Source: Caryophanales bacterium
GTDB lineage: Bacteria; Bacillota; Bacilli; Bacillales; Amphibacillaceae
DNA: 38,156 nt
Reading direction: 5' to 3'
Assembly (NCBI GenBank): GCA_029257405.1
Contig: JARIBO010000019.1
Coordinates: 1-38,156 of the forward strand
Positions 25,472 through 34,347 of this stretch are shown in pieces. The notes under the pieces are model-generated. The model was given only the letters and a program-made list of their open reading frames with translations. It had not been told where the DNA came from and made no database searches. Made by a program: the position numbers and the translations under genes. Each line of letters starts with the position of its first letter. Within the stretch, counting starts at the first letter, position 1.

Positions 25472-26827
25472 ATGGATTTAAATAAAAGAAAATTAACTGA
25501 GCAATTAGAAGAAAGATTTAAAAAAGATAAAGCACCTAGTGTTGCCCTCCAAGTTAAAATAAATAATGAAAAAGTATATGAATATTTTTATGGTTCTTTT
25601 GACGAAGCGGGGAATAAACCAACAGCGTCAACGCTTTATGGTGTTGCTTCACTTACAAAATCAGTTACAGCTGTTGGTATTATGAAGTTAGTTGATGAAG
25701 GAAAGTTACGAGTAACAGACCTAGTTAGTGATTGGTTACCTGAATTAAAACTACCTGATTCAAGTAATGAAAAAATAACGATTCATCATTTACTTACTCA
25801 CACTGCTGGTTTTCCAGGAATGACTGCGCTGAATCTTGCGCGAATAGAAAGTTTAAACCGTGATCCAGATGGTGAATATTTATTTGGTGAATTGCCCGAG
25901 TCAAAAAAACAAGTCGTAACAGTAACAGATATGATCGAAGCAATGAATGAATTAGATTATCAATTAATTGCTGAACCAGGTGAACTGTTTAATTATTCAA
26001 ATGAAGGTTATGCGTTATTAGAAGAAATTATTAAAAGAGCAAGTAAGGATTCATATGTTAATTATATAAATAAAAATATTTTTATCCCACTTAAGATGAC
26101 CCATTCAGTTTTTACAGTAGAGTCATTAGAAAACTTTGCTGAAGTAGCTCGTCCTTATGCCTTCACTAAAGATAAAGCAAGAGATGTATTTTATTCACCG
26201 ACCTGGTGGGAAATAGGTAAGATTTATGGTGCAGGTGCTTTAAAATCAACGACAAGTGATCTTTTAAATTATCTTGAAATATTTAAAAGCAATCAAATAT
26301 TAAGTCCTGATTCTGTAGAAGCAATGACAACAAGTCATATTAAAACGCCAAATGAAAATGAATATGGTTATGGTTTAATGGTTGGTGAATTTGAGGGTAA
26401 AAAGGTAATCGGTCATGGTGGCGGGGTTAAAGGTGTTTCATCTTATATGCTTGTTTGTAAGGAACTAAACTTTTCTGCAGTTGCCTTAACGAATATTCAA
26501 GAGTTAGCTGCTGAAGATTATTTATTATCAATATTTAACGAAATAACAGGTACGAATGTTAATTTACCTGTAAATAAGTCAAATGACCCAACTGAGTTGG
26601 ATAAATATACAGGAGAGTATGCGACAAGCGAAGGTAATAAAATCAACGTGAGTCAAGTAAGCGAAAATATCTTACAATTAGTTATTGATCATTTAACGAT
26701 TGAAGTGGAACATGAAAAAGAGAATCTATTTATATTGCCAAACGGGAAAAAATTAGCCTTTGTTACTCAAGATGGCGAAGTAACAGGCGTTTTCCGTGGA
26801 ATGCGTTACATTGAAAAAGTTAAGTAG
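25472..26827 (+). CDS. Serine hydrolase, beta-lactamase class C / DD-peptidase fold
   Basis: 451 residues. SxxK is SLTK in YGVASLTKSVTAVG (about 66-69), the tyrosine motif is YSN in FNYSNEGYALL (about 172-174), and HGG in IGHGGGVKGVSSYM (about 311-313) replaces KTG, as in esterases and D-aminopeptidases of this fold. The last 100 residues form a separate beta-rich domain (YTGEYATSEGNKINVSQ onward), as in several such hydrolases. No signal peptide is seen, so a cytosolic esterase or peptidase is more likely than a penicillin-binding protein. The Gre-like gene follows after 11 bases. Confidence 0.82.
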   Translation: MDLNKRKLTEQLEERFKKDKAPSVALQVKINNEKVYEYFYGSFDEAGNKPTASTLYGVASLTKSVTAVGIMKLVDEGKLRVTDLVSDWLPELKLPDSSNEKITIHHLLTHTAGFPGMTALNLARIESLNRDPDGEYLFGELPESKKQVVTVTDMIEAMNELDYQLIAEPGELFNYSNEGYALLEEIIKRASKDSYVNYINKNIFIPLKMTHSVFTVESLENFAEVARPYAFTKDKARDVFYSPTWWEIGKIYGAGALKSTTSDLLNYLEIFKSNQILSPDSVEAMTTSHIKTPNENEYGYGLMVGEFEGKKVIGHGGGVKGVSSYMLVCKELNFSAVALTNIQELAAEDYLLSIFNEITGTNVNLPVNKSNDPTELDKYTGEYATSEGNKINVSQVSENILQLVIDHLTIEVEHEKENLFILPNGKKLAFVTQDGEVTGVFRGMRYIEKVK

Positions 26828-26838
26828 GAGTGAATAAA

Positions 26839-27288
26839 ATGAGACGTGATATACAAGCAGAACTTGAACATTTAAAAACAGTTAAAAGAAAAGAAGTAAG
26901 AGAAAAAATAAACCAAGCTCAAAAGTTTTGTGATGTACATGAAGATGCGTCATACAAAGATTTTATTGATGAACAATACCGAATCGAAACTAAAATTAAA
27001 GAGCTTGAAACAAAACTTGCTAAAGACTCAACTTTAGATGCAGCTGATTATGCATTATTAAATCATAAAATTAAACTAAATTGGCTTTTAGATAATTTAG
27101 AAGAAACGTATTGTTTGGTTAGTCCAATCGAAGCAAATATAGAAAAAAATTACTTGTCAGTCGAATCTCCACTTGGAAAAGCATTAGCTGATGCAAGAGT
27201 TGGAGAAGTTATTACAGTAAATTTACCAAATGGTAAAGAAGACGTAAAAATCCTTGAAGCAAGTCAAATGAAAAACAATTCGCATTAA
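26839..27288 (+). CDS. GreA/GreB-family-like protein
   Basis: 149 residues from the ATG at 26839 (GGAGTG at 26826-26831; the GTG at 26830 overlaps it). The N-terminal half is a coiled coil (RDIQAELEHLKTVKRKEVRE... to ...IKELETKLAKD). Its tip reads FCDVHEDASYKDF, keeping the D-x-x-E pair that chelates Mg in GreA. The C-terminal half, SVESPLGKALADARVGEVIT, is the FKBP-like Gre domain. It differs too much from housekeeping GreA to be that gene and is probably a paralogue acting at the RNA polymerase secondary channel. Its pairing with a serine hydrolase is unexplained. Confidence 0.72.
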   Translation: MRRDIQAELEHLKTVKRKEVREKINQAQKFCDVHEDASYKDFIDEQYRIETKIKELETKLAKDSTLDAADYALLNHKIKLNWLLDNLEETYCLVSPIEANIEKNYLSVESPLGKALADARVGEVITVNLPNGKEDVKILEASQMKNNSH

Positions 27289-27347
27289 AAGACTATGAAT
27301 TATAAAAGATTTTATGTATACTATAAAAAAAGAGTAAGGGTGATGAG

Positions 27348-28274
27348 ATGAAAGTAGTTAATAATATAGCAGATTTAATTGGCGAGACACCACTTGTTAA
27401 ATTAAATGAGATTACCTCAAGTTCGGGTGCAGATGTATATGTTAAATTAGAATCGATGAACCCAAGTGGTAGTGTAAAAGACCGCGCAGCTTATAATATG
27501 ATTATTGAAGCTGAAGCGTCAGGTGATTTAGTAAAAGGCGCCACAATTATTGAACCAACATCAGGTAACACGGGGATTGGACTTGCAATGAACGCAGCTG
27601 CTCGTGGTTATCAAGCTATTTTTGTTATGCCTGATAATGCGACAAAAGAGCGCATTAGTTTAATGCGTGCCTATGGTGCAAAAGTCGTTTTAACACCGAG
27701 TGCAGATAAAATGCCAGGGTCAATTAAAAAAGCAGAAGAACTTGCAAGTGACATTAAAAATAGCTTTATTCCGATGCAATTTGAAAATAAAGCAAATCCA
27801 GACGTTCACCGGGTAACAACAGCACGCGAAATTATTGAAGCAACAAAACAAATGAACAGAAAGCTAACTGCTTTTGTTTGTACAGCAGGAACAGGTGGAA
27901 CGGTAACAGGAACAGGTGAAGCATTGAAAGAACACGATGAAAATATCTCGATTCATGTTGTTGAGCCATCAGGTTCAGCAGTACTTTCAGGAGAAAAGCC
28001 AGGAAAACATAAACTTGTAGGAACAAGTCCTGGGTTTATTCCCAAAGTTTTAAATACAAATATTTATAATGAAATTATTAAAATCGAAGACGAAGAAGCT
28101 TATAAAATGGTTCATGATCTAGCGCGTAAAGAAGGATTACTTCTCGGACCGTCAGGCGGGGCGTCAGTATTCGCTGCGATTCAAGTAGCAAATAAATTAG
28201 CTAAAGATGATTTAGTTATTTGTATTGCACCAGACTCAGGAGAACGTTATTTATCAAGTGACTTATTTGATTAA
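27348..28274 (+). CDS. cysK: Cysteine synthase (O-acetylserine sulfhydrylase)
   Basis: PLP fold type II enzyme making cysteine from O-acetylserine and sulfide. 308 residues. The PLP lysine is in NPSGSVKDRAAYNM (about 42), the substrate loop is EPTSGNTGIGLA (about 68-79), the phosphate loop is CTAGTGGTVTGTG (about 176-188), and the C-terminus is CIAPDSGERYLSSDLF. A strong terminator separates it from an SsuBCA-type transporter, so the two share a sulfur theme but not a transcript. A cystathionine beta-synthase-like paralogue is the alternative. Confidence 0.9.
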   Translation: MKVVNNIADLIGETPLVKLNEITSSSGADVYVKLESMNPSGSVKDRAAYNMIIEAEASGDLVKGATIIEPTSGNTGIGLAMNAAARGYQAIFVMPDNATKERISLMRAYGAKVVLTPSADKMPGSIKKAEELASDIKNSFIPMQFENKANPDVHRVTTAREIIEATKQMNRKLTAFVCTAGTGGTVTGTGEALKEHDENISIHVVEPSGSAVLSGEKPGKHKLVGTSPGFIPKVLNTNIYNEIIKIEDEEAYKMVHDLARKEGLLLGPSGGASVFAAIQVANKLAKDDLVICIAPDSGERYLSSDLFD

Positions 28275-28289
28275 TTAAAAATTAATTTT

Positions 28290-28332
28290 AACGCATGCTT
28301 AACCAATCAATTGGTTAAGCATGCGTTTTTTT
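28290..28332 (+). terminator. Strong terminator after cysK
   Basis: A perfect 18-bp stem (28290-28307 with 28310-28327; left arm AACGCATGCTTAACCAAT), two-base loop, then seven T. Confidence 0.95.
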
Positions 28333-28362
28333 GTTTGAATCAACTTATTTATATAATCGCAC

Positions 28363-28422
28363 TTGACAAAAGTTGTGAAATAAGAGAATATATAAACATA
28401 CTAATCATACATATTTAGTATG
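28363..28422 (+). promoter_or_regulatory. Promoter and putative operator of the ssu-type operon
   Basis: TTGACA (28363-28368), 17 bp, GAATAT (28386-28391) is a sigma-A promoter with a consensus -35. Immediately after it a perfect inverted repeat CATACTAA (28397-28404), ten bases, TTAGTATG (28415-28422) covers the expected transcription start, the place for a repressor. CymR, the cysteine-metabolism repressor of this group, is a candidate by function only. Confidence 0.5.
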
Positions 28423-28448
28423 GATTAAATAAAGGAAGGAGCAATCAG

Positions 28449-29291
28449 ATGTATTTAAAGTTAGAAAATGTTTATAAAAAGTTTCAAATTGATAAACATA
28501 ATGAATTAAATGTATTAAATGACATTAATTTATCAGTTAAAAAAGGCGAATTTGTTTCATTATTAGGTCCATCAGGTTGTGGTAAATCAACATTACTTTA
28601 TTTAATTGCAGGTCTTGAAAAAGTGAGTGAAGGCAAAATGACACTAGATAATAAAACAATTGATAAACCTGGACCAGACCGCGTTGTCGTATTTCAGTCA
28701 GATGGTTTGTTCCCTTGGATGACTGTTTTAGAAAATGTCTTATATGGCTTAAAAATAAAGAAAATGCCAAATGAAGTAGCAAATAAAAAAGCCCACGATA
28801 TGCTAAAAATGGTTCATTTAGGTAAATATATTGATTCATATCCCCATCAATTATCAGGCGGGATGAAACAACGTGTAGCCATTGCAAGGGCACTCGTGAT
28901 GGAACCAGATGTACTCTTAATGGATGAACCCTTTGCTGCATTAGATGAACAAACACGGATGGTCCTACATAAAGAATTACTTGATATATGGCGAAAAACG
29001 GAAGTAACGATTGTTTTTGTGACACATAATATTAGAGAAGCGGTATTGTTATCAGAAAAAATTGTTGTGATGGCGACTCGTCCTGGAAATATTAAAAAAG
29101 TATTTGAACCAAAAAGTTATTCAGATGGCATTACCCCAAATGATATAACGTTAAAATTAGAAAAAGATATCATGAAGGTCTTACAAGAAGAAATAGAGAA
29201 AGTGTTAAAGGAGGAAATGGGAGATGACTACAGTTTTAAGGCGGATCATATTCATCGTGATACTAGCGGTGATTTGGGAAGTCACATCTAG
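28449..29291 (+). CDS. ssuB: ABC transporter ATP-binding protein (SsuB/TauB type)
   Basis: Powers uptake by the adjacent permease. Walker A GPSGCGKST (40-48), Q-loop Gln83 in VFQSDGLFPW, signature LSGGMKQRVAIARAL (135-149), Walker B VLLMDEPFAALD (155-166), H-loop FVTHNIREA (about 190). This is the nitrate/sulfonate/taurine subfamily (QSDGLFPW after the Q-loop). 280 residues, slightly long; the last 22 residues are encoded within the start of the permease gene, a 68-base overlap. The sulfonate assignment rests on the binding protein and nearby cysK; no ssuD monooxygenase is present in the window. Confidence 0.8.
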   Translation: MYLKLENVYKKFQIDKHNELNVLNDINLSVKKGEFVSLLGPSGCGKSTLLYLIAGLEKVSEGKMTLDNKTIDKPGPDRVVVFQSDGLFPWMTVLENVLYGLKIKKMPNEVANKKAHDMLKMVHLGKYIDSYPHQLSGGMKQRVAIARALVMEPDVLLMDEPFAALDEQTRMVLHKELLDIWRKTEVTIVFVTHNIREAVLLSEKIVVMATRPGNIKKVFEPKSYSDGITPNDITLKLEKDIMKVLQEEIEKVLKEEMGDDYSFKADHIHRDTSGDLGSHI

Positions 29292-29976
29292 ATTTTCTGA
29301 ACTGCCTGAATTCATGTTTCCGAGTTTCTTCCAAGTGATGGAAACAATTGCTACTGGTATTTTAAGTGGTCAAATTCTTTCAGCAATCGGTATCAGTATA
29401 GGAAGATTATTAATTGGTTTTACTATTGCTGTAATACTTGGACTTATTTTAGGCTATTTAATTTGGCAGTATAAATTAATTGAAGATACATTAGGCTTTT
29501 TAATTACTGCTTTACAATCGATACCGAGTATTGTTTGGTTCCCACTTGCAATTATCTGGTTTGGACTAAATAATTACGCTATTTTATTTATTGTTACAAT
29601 CGGCGCGACGTGGACAGTGACCTTAAGTGCTGTTAGTGGGTTTAAAAACGTTCCGGTCCTATACCAGCAAGTAGCGAAAACACTTGGTTCAGGCGGATAT
29701 CACTTTTTAAAAACAGTCATCTTCCCAAGTGCTGTACCACAACTCATTTCAGGTTTTCGAATTGCTTGGGCATTTTCCTGGCGTGCGCTAATGGCAGGTG
29801 AGCTACTCGGAGCAAGTAGTGGACTTGGTCAACTGCTTGACGCCGGTCGTTCGCTTGGTCAAATGGATTTAGTTATTGCTGTTATGATTATTATTGGTGT
29901 TATTGGAACAATTGTCGATCATTTAATATTTACTCGAATCGAGAAAAATGTTCAAAGAAAATGGGGCTTAAACTAA
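29224..29976 (+). CDS. ssuC: ABC transporter permease (SsuC/TauC type)
   Basis: 250 residues with six predicted helices. The EAA loop that docks the ATPase is VAKTLGSGGYHFLKTVIFPSAVPQLISG (about 155-182), of the sulfonate/nitrate/taurine permease family. A helix starts within ten residues of the ATG, as is usual. AAAGGAGG (29208-29215) sits 8 bases before the ATG at 29224, so this start is supported although it lies well inside ssuB. Forms the membrane channel with SsuB and receives substrate from the lipoprotein encoded 15 bases downstream. Confidence 0.82.
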   Translation: MTTVLRRIIFIVILAVIWEVTSRFSELPEFMFPSFFQVMETIATGILSGQILSAIGISIGRLLIGFTIAVILGLILGYLIWQYKLIEDTLGFLITALQSIPSIVWFPLAIIWFGLNNYAILFIVTIGATWTVTLSAVSGFKNVPVLYQQVAKTLGSGGYHFLKTVIFPSAVPQLISGFRIAWAFSWRALMAGELLGASSGLGQLLDAGRSLGQMDLVIAVMIIIGVIGTIVDHLIFTRIEKNVQRKWGLN

Positions 29977-29991
29977 TAGGGGGAATTCATA

Positions 29992-30981
29992 ATGAAAAGA
30001 AAAATTGGACTTATCGTATTATTAATACTTGCAGGCGTGCTCGCTGCATGTGGTGGCAGTAATTCAGAAGCACAAGAAAAACATGTAAAAATCGGTTATT
30101 TTCCTAACTTAACGCATGTCGCAACAATTATTGCTTTAGAAAATGACTACTTCAAAGAAAGTTTTGGTGAAGATGTAGAAATTGAAACAAAAACGGTTAA
30201 TAACGGTGGCCTCTTTATGGAAGCAATGGCAACAGGAGCAATTGATGTTGGGACAGTTGGACCGGGTCCATTATTAAATCATTATGTTAAAGATCCAAAC
30301 TATTTTATAATTTCAGGCGCAGTAAATGGTGGTGCGGTATTGGTAGGTAGTAAACATAGTAATATCGACTCACTTGCAGACCTAGACGGAAAGAAAATTG
30401 CGATTCCAGTCATTGGAAGTACACAAGACGTCATGTTAAGAAAAAGTTTAAATGAAGTAGGTTTAAAACCAACAACAAATGGTGGCACGGTTGAATTATT
30501 CCCAGCTGCTCCAGCAGATACAGCAACCTTATTTCATCAAGAGTCAGTTGACGGAACAGCGACACAAGAACCGTGGGGCTATATTTTAGAAAGTCAGGCT
30601 GATGGTGAGCTTATTTTAAACTGGGATGAATTTGCTTGGGGGAAAGACTCAACAAATACAGTTGTTGCGGCAACAAAGGATTTTAAAGATAACACAGCAC
30701 ATACTGAAAATTATTTAAAAGCGCATATTAAAGCAGTAGAGTTTATTAAAGACAATCCCGAAGAAGCACAAAATCTCGTTATTGAACATATTAAAGATTT
30801 AACGAGTAAAGAAATTGATAAAGAAGAGTTAGAAGTAGCCTTTGAAAGATTAGAAGTCACAACCTATGTCAATGAAGAAGTCGTTCAGGAAATGGCTGAT
30901 ATTAGTAAAGAAGCAGAATATGTTGATAGTAATGATATCGACGGATTAATTGATTTAACAAGCTTAAATAAATTAAAGTAA
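29992..30981 (+). CDS. ssuA: ABC transporter substrate-binding lipoprotein (SsuA/NMT1 type)
   Basis: 329 residues. The signal peptide ends in a lipobox (LAGVLAAC, Cys19), so the mature protein is tethered to the outer face of the membrane. KIGYFPNLTHVATIIALE opens the first lobe, and TGAIDVGTVGPGPLLN and GAVLVGSKHSNIDSLADLDG are typical of the SsuA/NMT1 (PBP type II) group. Such proteins bind aliphatic sulfonates, nitrate, taurine or thiamine precursors; sulfonate is preferred here because of the cysK neighbour and the gene set. Ends in a terminator. Confidence 0.8.
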   Translation: MKRKIGLIVLLILAGVLAACGGSNSEAQEKHVKIGYFPNLTHVATIIALENDYFKESFGEDVEIETKTVNNGGLFMEAMATGAIDVGTVGPGPLLNHYVKDPNYFIISGAVNGGAVLVGSKHSNIDSLADLDGKKIAIPVIGSTQDVMLRKSLNEVGLKPTTNGGTVELFPAAPADTATLFHQESVDGTATQEPWGYILESQADGELILNWDEFAWGKDSTNTVVAATKDFKDNTAHTENYLKAHIKAVEFIKDNPEEAQNLVIEHIKDLTSKEIDKEELEVAFERLEVTTYVNEEVVQEMADISKEAEYVDSNDIDGLIDLTSLNKLK

Positions 30982-30987
30982 ACGTGA

Positions 30988-31018
30988 AGCACCTTGAATG
31001 ATGAGGTGCTTTTTTTTA
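30988..31018 (+). terminator. Terminator after ssuA
   Basis: AGCACCT (30988-30994) pairs with AGGTGCT (31004-31010), then T-run to 31018. Confidence 0.9.
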
Positions 31019-31054
31019 ATGTATGGTATGGTTTAGAAAAGGAGCTGTTTAATA

Positions 31055-32545
31055 ATGAATGTAAATGAATATATTAAAAAAGATGCTGTTGAACTTGCAG
31101 ATTTAATTAAAAGAAAAGAAATCTCACCTACTGAGTTAATCGATTTAAGTGAACAACGGTTGAATGAAGTCGGTGCTGACTTAAATCCAGTAGCAAGTAG
31201 CAGGTTAGAAAAAGCAAAACACGAAGCAAATGAACTAACTAAATTTTCACGTCCCTTGTCAGGCGTGCCGTTTTATTTAAAAGGCATCTCACAAGGCATA
31301 AAAGGTGAACCATTAGAAGGTGGAGCAAAACTGCTTGAAGGTGTTGTTGCGAGTGAAACGTCTCACTTTTCTAAAGGGATGCTTGACTCAGGCTTACTTT
31401 GTCTTGGTCATTCGACAACGCCTGAATTTGCGTTAAAAAACATTACTGAAGCCGAAAACTTTGGTCCTACACATAATCCGTGGAATAAGATGTATTCGCC
31501 AGGAGGATCAAGTGGAGGCGCAGCAGCACTTGTTGCTTCAGGAGTTGTCCCAGTTTCAGGAGCTAGTGATGGCGGGGGTTCAATTCGTATACCAGCGTCA
31601 TTTACAAGTCTTGTTGGGTTAAAACCTACCAGAGGGAGAACAGCAGTCGGTCCAGGTGTTGGTCGTCAGTGGCACGGAGCAGCAATTGACTTTGCCTTAA
31701 CTAAATCAGTTCGTGATAGTGCCCGCTTATTAGATAATTTACAAGTTGTTCAAGAAACAGCTGCTTTTCAAACGCCACTCTATCCCTATTCATATGAAAT
31801 AGAGATTGAAAGAAATTTTGATAAAAAATTACATATTGGCTTTACAACAGAGTCACCAGTTGGCACACACGTTACAAACGAAGCAAAAGAAGCGGTATTA
31901 AAAGTTGTAAAATGGTTTGAAACTGAAGGCCATCACGTGACTGAAACTGATAACGGGATTGACGGTAAAGAAATGATGCGTAATTATTACTTAATGAACA
32001 GTGGCGAAGTTTCAGCAACAATCGCAGGGATTGAAGGGCAAATGAAAAAAGAAATTACTGAAAAAGATTTAGAAATAGAAGCGTGGTTATTAAACCTAGC
32101 AGGAAAGTCAGTTTCTGCTGCAGAATTTTCATTAAGTCTAGCGTCCTGGGATACAGCAGCTGAAAAAATGAGTAAGTTTCATGAAACATATGATTTATAT
32201 ATTACCCCAGCAGCTGCGTCAACTGCACCAAAAGTTGGCGAATTAACGCATACACAAACAGAAGCGGAAAGTTTACGTGAAAAAATCGTGATCGCTACGC
32301 CAGAAGAGCAGCAAGAAATTATTTATGAGATGTTTTTACCCAGTTTAACATATACACCCTTTACCCAGCTTGCTAATTTAACAGGACAACCAGCAATTAG
32401 TGTCCCAACTCACTTAGCTAAAAATGGTTTACCTATTGGAGTTCAAATTATGGCAAGAAAAGGTGCTGACCACCAGCTTTTAAAAATAGCAAGACAATTA
32501 GAGAAGTCACCTTTATGGGTTGGGGTTAATGAATTACTGAGTTAA
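31055..32545 (+). CDS. Amidase signature family amidase
   Basis: Hydrolyses a carboxamide bond; the natural substrate is unknown. 496 residues. The Ser-cisSer-Lys triad is visible: Lys76 in GVPFYLKGISQG, cis-Ser in SPGGSSGGAAA (152-153), and nucleophile Ser176 in SDGGGSIRIPASF. The overall look is that of the 6-aminohexanoate-cyclic-dimer hydrolase-like amidases rather than GatA, which would sit in gatCAB. Ribosome binding site AAAGGAG 9 bases before the ATG. It follows the ssu-type operon but has its own spacing after a terminator. Confidence 0.85.
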   Translation: MNVNEYIKKDAVELADLIKRKEISPTELIDLSEQRLNEVGADLNPVASSRLEKAKHEANELTKFSRPLSGVPFYLKGISQGIKGEPLEGGAKLLEGVVASETSHFSKGMLDSGLLCLGHSTTPEFALKNITEAENFGPTHNPWNKMYSPGGSSGGAAALVASGVVPVSGASDGGGSIRIPASFTSLVGLKPTRGRTAVGPGVGRQWHGAAIDFALTKSVRDSARLLDNLQVVQETAAFQTPLYPYSYEIEIERNFDKKLHIGFTTESPVGTHVTNEAKEAVLKVVKWFETEGHHVTETDNGIDGKEMMRNYYLMNSGEVSATIAGIEGQMKKEITEKDLEIEAWLLNLAGKSVSAAEFSLSLASWDTAAEKMSKFHETYDLYITPAAASTAPKVGELTHTQTEAESLREKIVIATPEEQQEIIYEMFLPSLTYTPFTQLANLTGQPAISVPTHLAKNGLPIGVQIMARKGADHQLLKIARQLEKSPLWVGVNELLS

Positions 32546-32563
32546 ACTAGAACTTGAATAAAT

Positions 32564-32591
32564 TTGAAATGGTAGTAAAATAAGATATAGT
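32564..32591 (+). promoter_or_regulatory. Candidate sigma-A promoter of guaA
   Basis: TTGAAA (32564-32569), 16 bp, TATAGT (32586-32591); start about 32598, leaving a leader of only about 26 bases, too short for a purine riboswitch. Confidence 0.45.
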
Positions 32592-32623
32592 TAATTTAAC
32601 GCTTTAGAATTGGAGACGATAAA

Positions 32624-34156
32624 ATGGAAACGCAAGATACAATTTTAATTTTAGACTTTGGGAGTCCGTTTAACCAAGAGTTAACAAGACGAATTCGTGA
32701 AGTAGGGGTATATAGTGAACTACATCCTCATGATATGGAAATAGAAGCAATTAAACAATTAAATCCGAAGGGAATTATTCTTTCAGGAGGACCACACGCA
32801 GTAGGTGACGTGAATGATTACCAAGCGGATAAAGCAATTTATGATTTAAACATTCCAATTCTAGGTATCTGTTACGGTATGCAATTAATTACAACAGAGT
32901 TCGGCGGCAAGATTCAAGCAATGACTGAACGTGAATACGAAGAGGTTGAAGTTGAGTTAAATCCTTCAGCTCGCTTGTTTAAAGGATTGAATAATGAAGA
33001 AACTGTATATTTAAGTAAAGGTGTTGAATTTACAGTAAGTGATGCGTTCAATATCGATGGTGTAGATAAATTAGACCATCCTGTTGCTATTTCACATAAA
33101 GAAAAAGATGTTTATGGGCTCGGATTTTATCCTGAAAGAGCAGAAACACAAAATGGTTTAACTATTCTTAAAACATTTGCAATCGACATTTGTGGATGCG
33201 CAGGCAGTTGGACGATTGATTCATTTATTGAGTCTGAAATTGCCGAAATTAAATCAGTTGTCGGTGATAAAAAAGTATTATGCGGATTAAGTGGTGGTGT
33301 TGACTCATCAGTTGTTGCAGCTTTAATCCATAAAGCAATTGGTGACCAGTTAACATGTATTTTTGTCGACCATGGTTTATTACGTAAAAATGAAGCGAAT
33401 GAAGTTATGGCTTTATTCGGTGAAGATTTAAAAGTTAATATTATTAAAGTAGACGCCGTTGACCGTTTCTTGGGTAAATTAAAAGGTGTAGCTGATCCAG
33501 AAGAGAAACGTAAAATTATCGGAAACGAATTTATTTATGTGTTTGACGACGAAGCAGATAAACTAACAGAAATTGATTATTTAGCGCAAGGGACATTATA
33601 TAGTGATGTGATTGAAAGTGGTTCAGCAACAGGTGGAAAAGTAAAATCTCACCATAATGTTGGTGGATTACCAAAAGATATGCAGTTTGAGCTGATCGAA
33701 CCTTTACGTTCATTATTTAAAGATGAAGTACGTGAAGTAGGGGCAGCGTTAGGCTTACCAGAACATATTGTTTGGCGTCAACCATTCCCAGGACCTGGAC
33801 TTGGTATTCGAGTGTTAGGTGAAGTAACACCTGAAAAATTAACAATCGTAAGAGAAGCAGACGCAATTTTACGTGAAGAAATTGCAAATGCTGGTCTTGA
33901 CCGTGATATTTGGCAATACTTCGCAGTGCTACCAGACATTAAAAGTGTGGGTGTAACAGGCGACGCACGTTCATATGATCATACAGTCGGGCTTCGTGCA
34001 GTCCATTCAGTTGATGGCATGACGTCAGACTTTGCAAAAATCCCGTGGAACGTCTTACAACTTATCTCAGAACGTATCACACGCGAAGTAGCTCAAGTAA
34101 ACCGCGTAGTGTATGATATTACGAGTAAACCACCAAGTACGATTGAGTGGGAATAG
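32624..34156 (+). CDS. guaA: GMP synthase (glutamine-hydrolysing type) with altered glutaminase site
   Basis: Converts XMP to GMP. The N-terminal class I glutaminase domain (about 5-190) is followed by the ATP-pyrophosphatase domain (SGGVDS P-loop at 223-228) and the dimerisation domain ending in PPSTIEWE. The C-terminal two thirds are very conserved ([16 protein letters not shown]-like [27 protein letters not shown]). The glutaminase domain is not: Cys83 in GICYGMQL and Glu171 are kept, but the catalytic His of FHPE is Tyr169 (TAT, 33128-33130) and the MSHGD-like loop reads LSKGVE (130-135). It stands alone rather than in an xpt-pbuX-guaB-guaA unit. It may work mainly with ammonia or be a second copy. 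Its 3' end is repeated at 37676-37699. Confidence 0.88.
   Translation: METQDTILILDFGSPFNQELTRRIREVGVYSELHPHDMEIEAIKQLNPKGIILSGGPHAVGDVNDYQADKAIYDLNIPILGICYGMQLITTEFGGKIQAMTEREYEEVEVELNPSARLFKGLNNEETVYLSKGVEFTVSDAFNIDGVDKLDHPVAISHKEKDVYGLGFYPERAETQNGLTILKTFAIDICGCAGSWTIDSFIESEIAEIKSVVGDKKVLCGLSGGVDSSVVAALIHKAIGDQLTCIFVDHGLLRKNEANEVMALFGEDLKVNIIKVDAVDRFLGKLKGVADPEEKRKIIGNEFIYVFDDEADKLTEIDYLAQGTLYSDVIESGSATGGKVKSHHNVGGLPKDMQFELIEPLRSLFKDEVREVGAALGLPEHIVWRQPFPGPGLGIRVLGEVTPEKLTIVREADAILREEIANAGLDRDIWQYFAVLPDIKSVGVTGDARSYDHTVGLRAVHSVDGMTSDFAKIPWNVLQLISERITREVAQVNRVVYDITSKPPSTIEWE
34133..34155 (+). repeat. Left att-like site (guaA 3' end)
   Basis: CCAAGTACGATTGAGTGGGAATA, with a perfect 14-base core ATTGAGTGGGAATA at 34142-34155, recurs in direct orientation at 37676-37699. 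It encodes the last codons of guaA, so an insertion here leaves the gene intact. Confidence 0.6.
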
Positions 34157-34243
34157 GGGAGTAAGAAATCAAAGGTGACTTGCCTTTATTTAGATCGATT
34201 TAGAGGGATTTGGTTTGTTTAGACGAAAGTTTAAGCAGATAGT

Positions 34244-34265
34244 TCCCTGCTTTTTACCCTGCCGA
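34244..34265 (+). repeat. Left subterminal repeat with paired CCCTGC boxes
   Basis: Two CCCTGC words start at 34245 and 34257 (12 bp apart), the second extending to ACCCTGCCGA. 18 of 22 bases match 37617-37638 in the same orientation. GC-rich in an AT-rich setting. Confidence 0.55.
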
Positions 34266-34305
34266 AATGGATTTATGACCAAATATAGAGAAGTAAATTA
34301 GATAG

Positions 34306-34345
34306 AAAAAGGAGCTAAATCTTGAGGGATTTAGCTCCTTTTTTT
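34306..34345. terminator. Strong terminator before the helical-repeat protein gene
   Basis: GGAGCTAAATC (34311-34321) pairs with GATTTAGCTCC (34328-34338), with A-run before and T-run after. It ends the leftward gene 34348-34905 and would also stop guaA transcripts coming from the left. Confidence 0.92.
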
Positions 34346-34347
34346 GG

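Noticed and set aside
32546-32623. Purine riboswitch ahead of guaA
   Set aside because: The gap is only 78 bp and shows none of the guanine-aptamer junction motifs.
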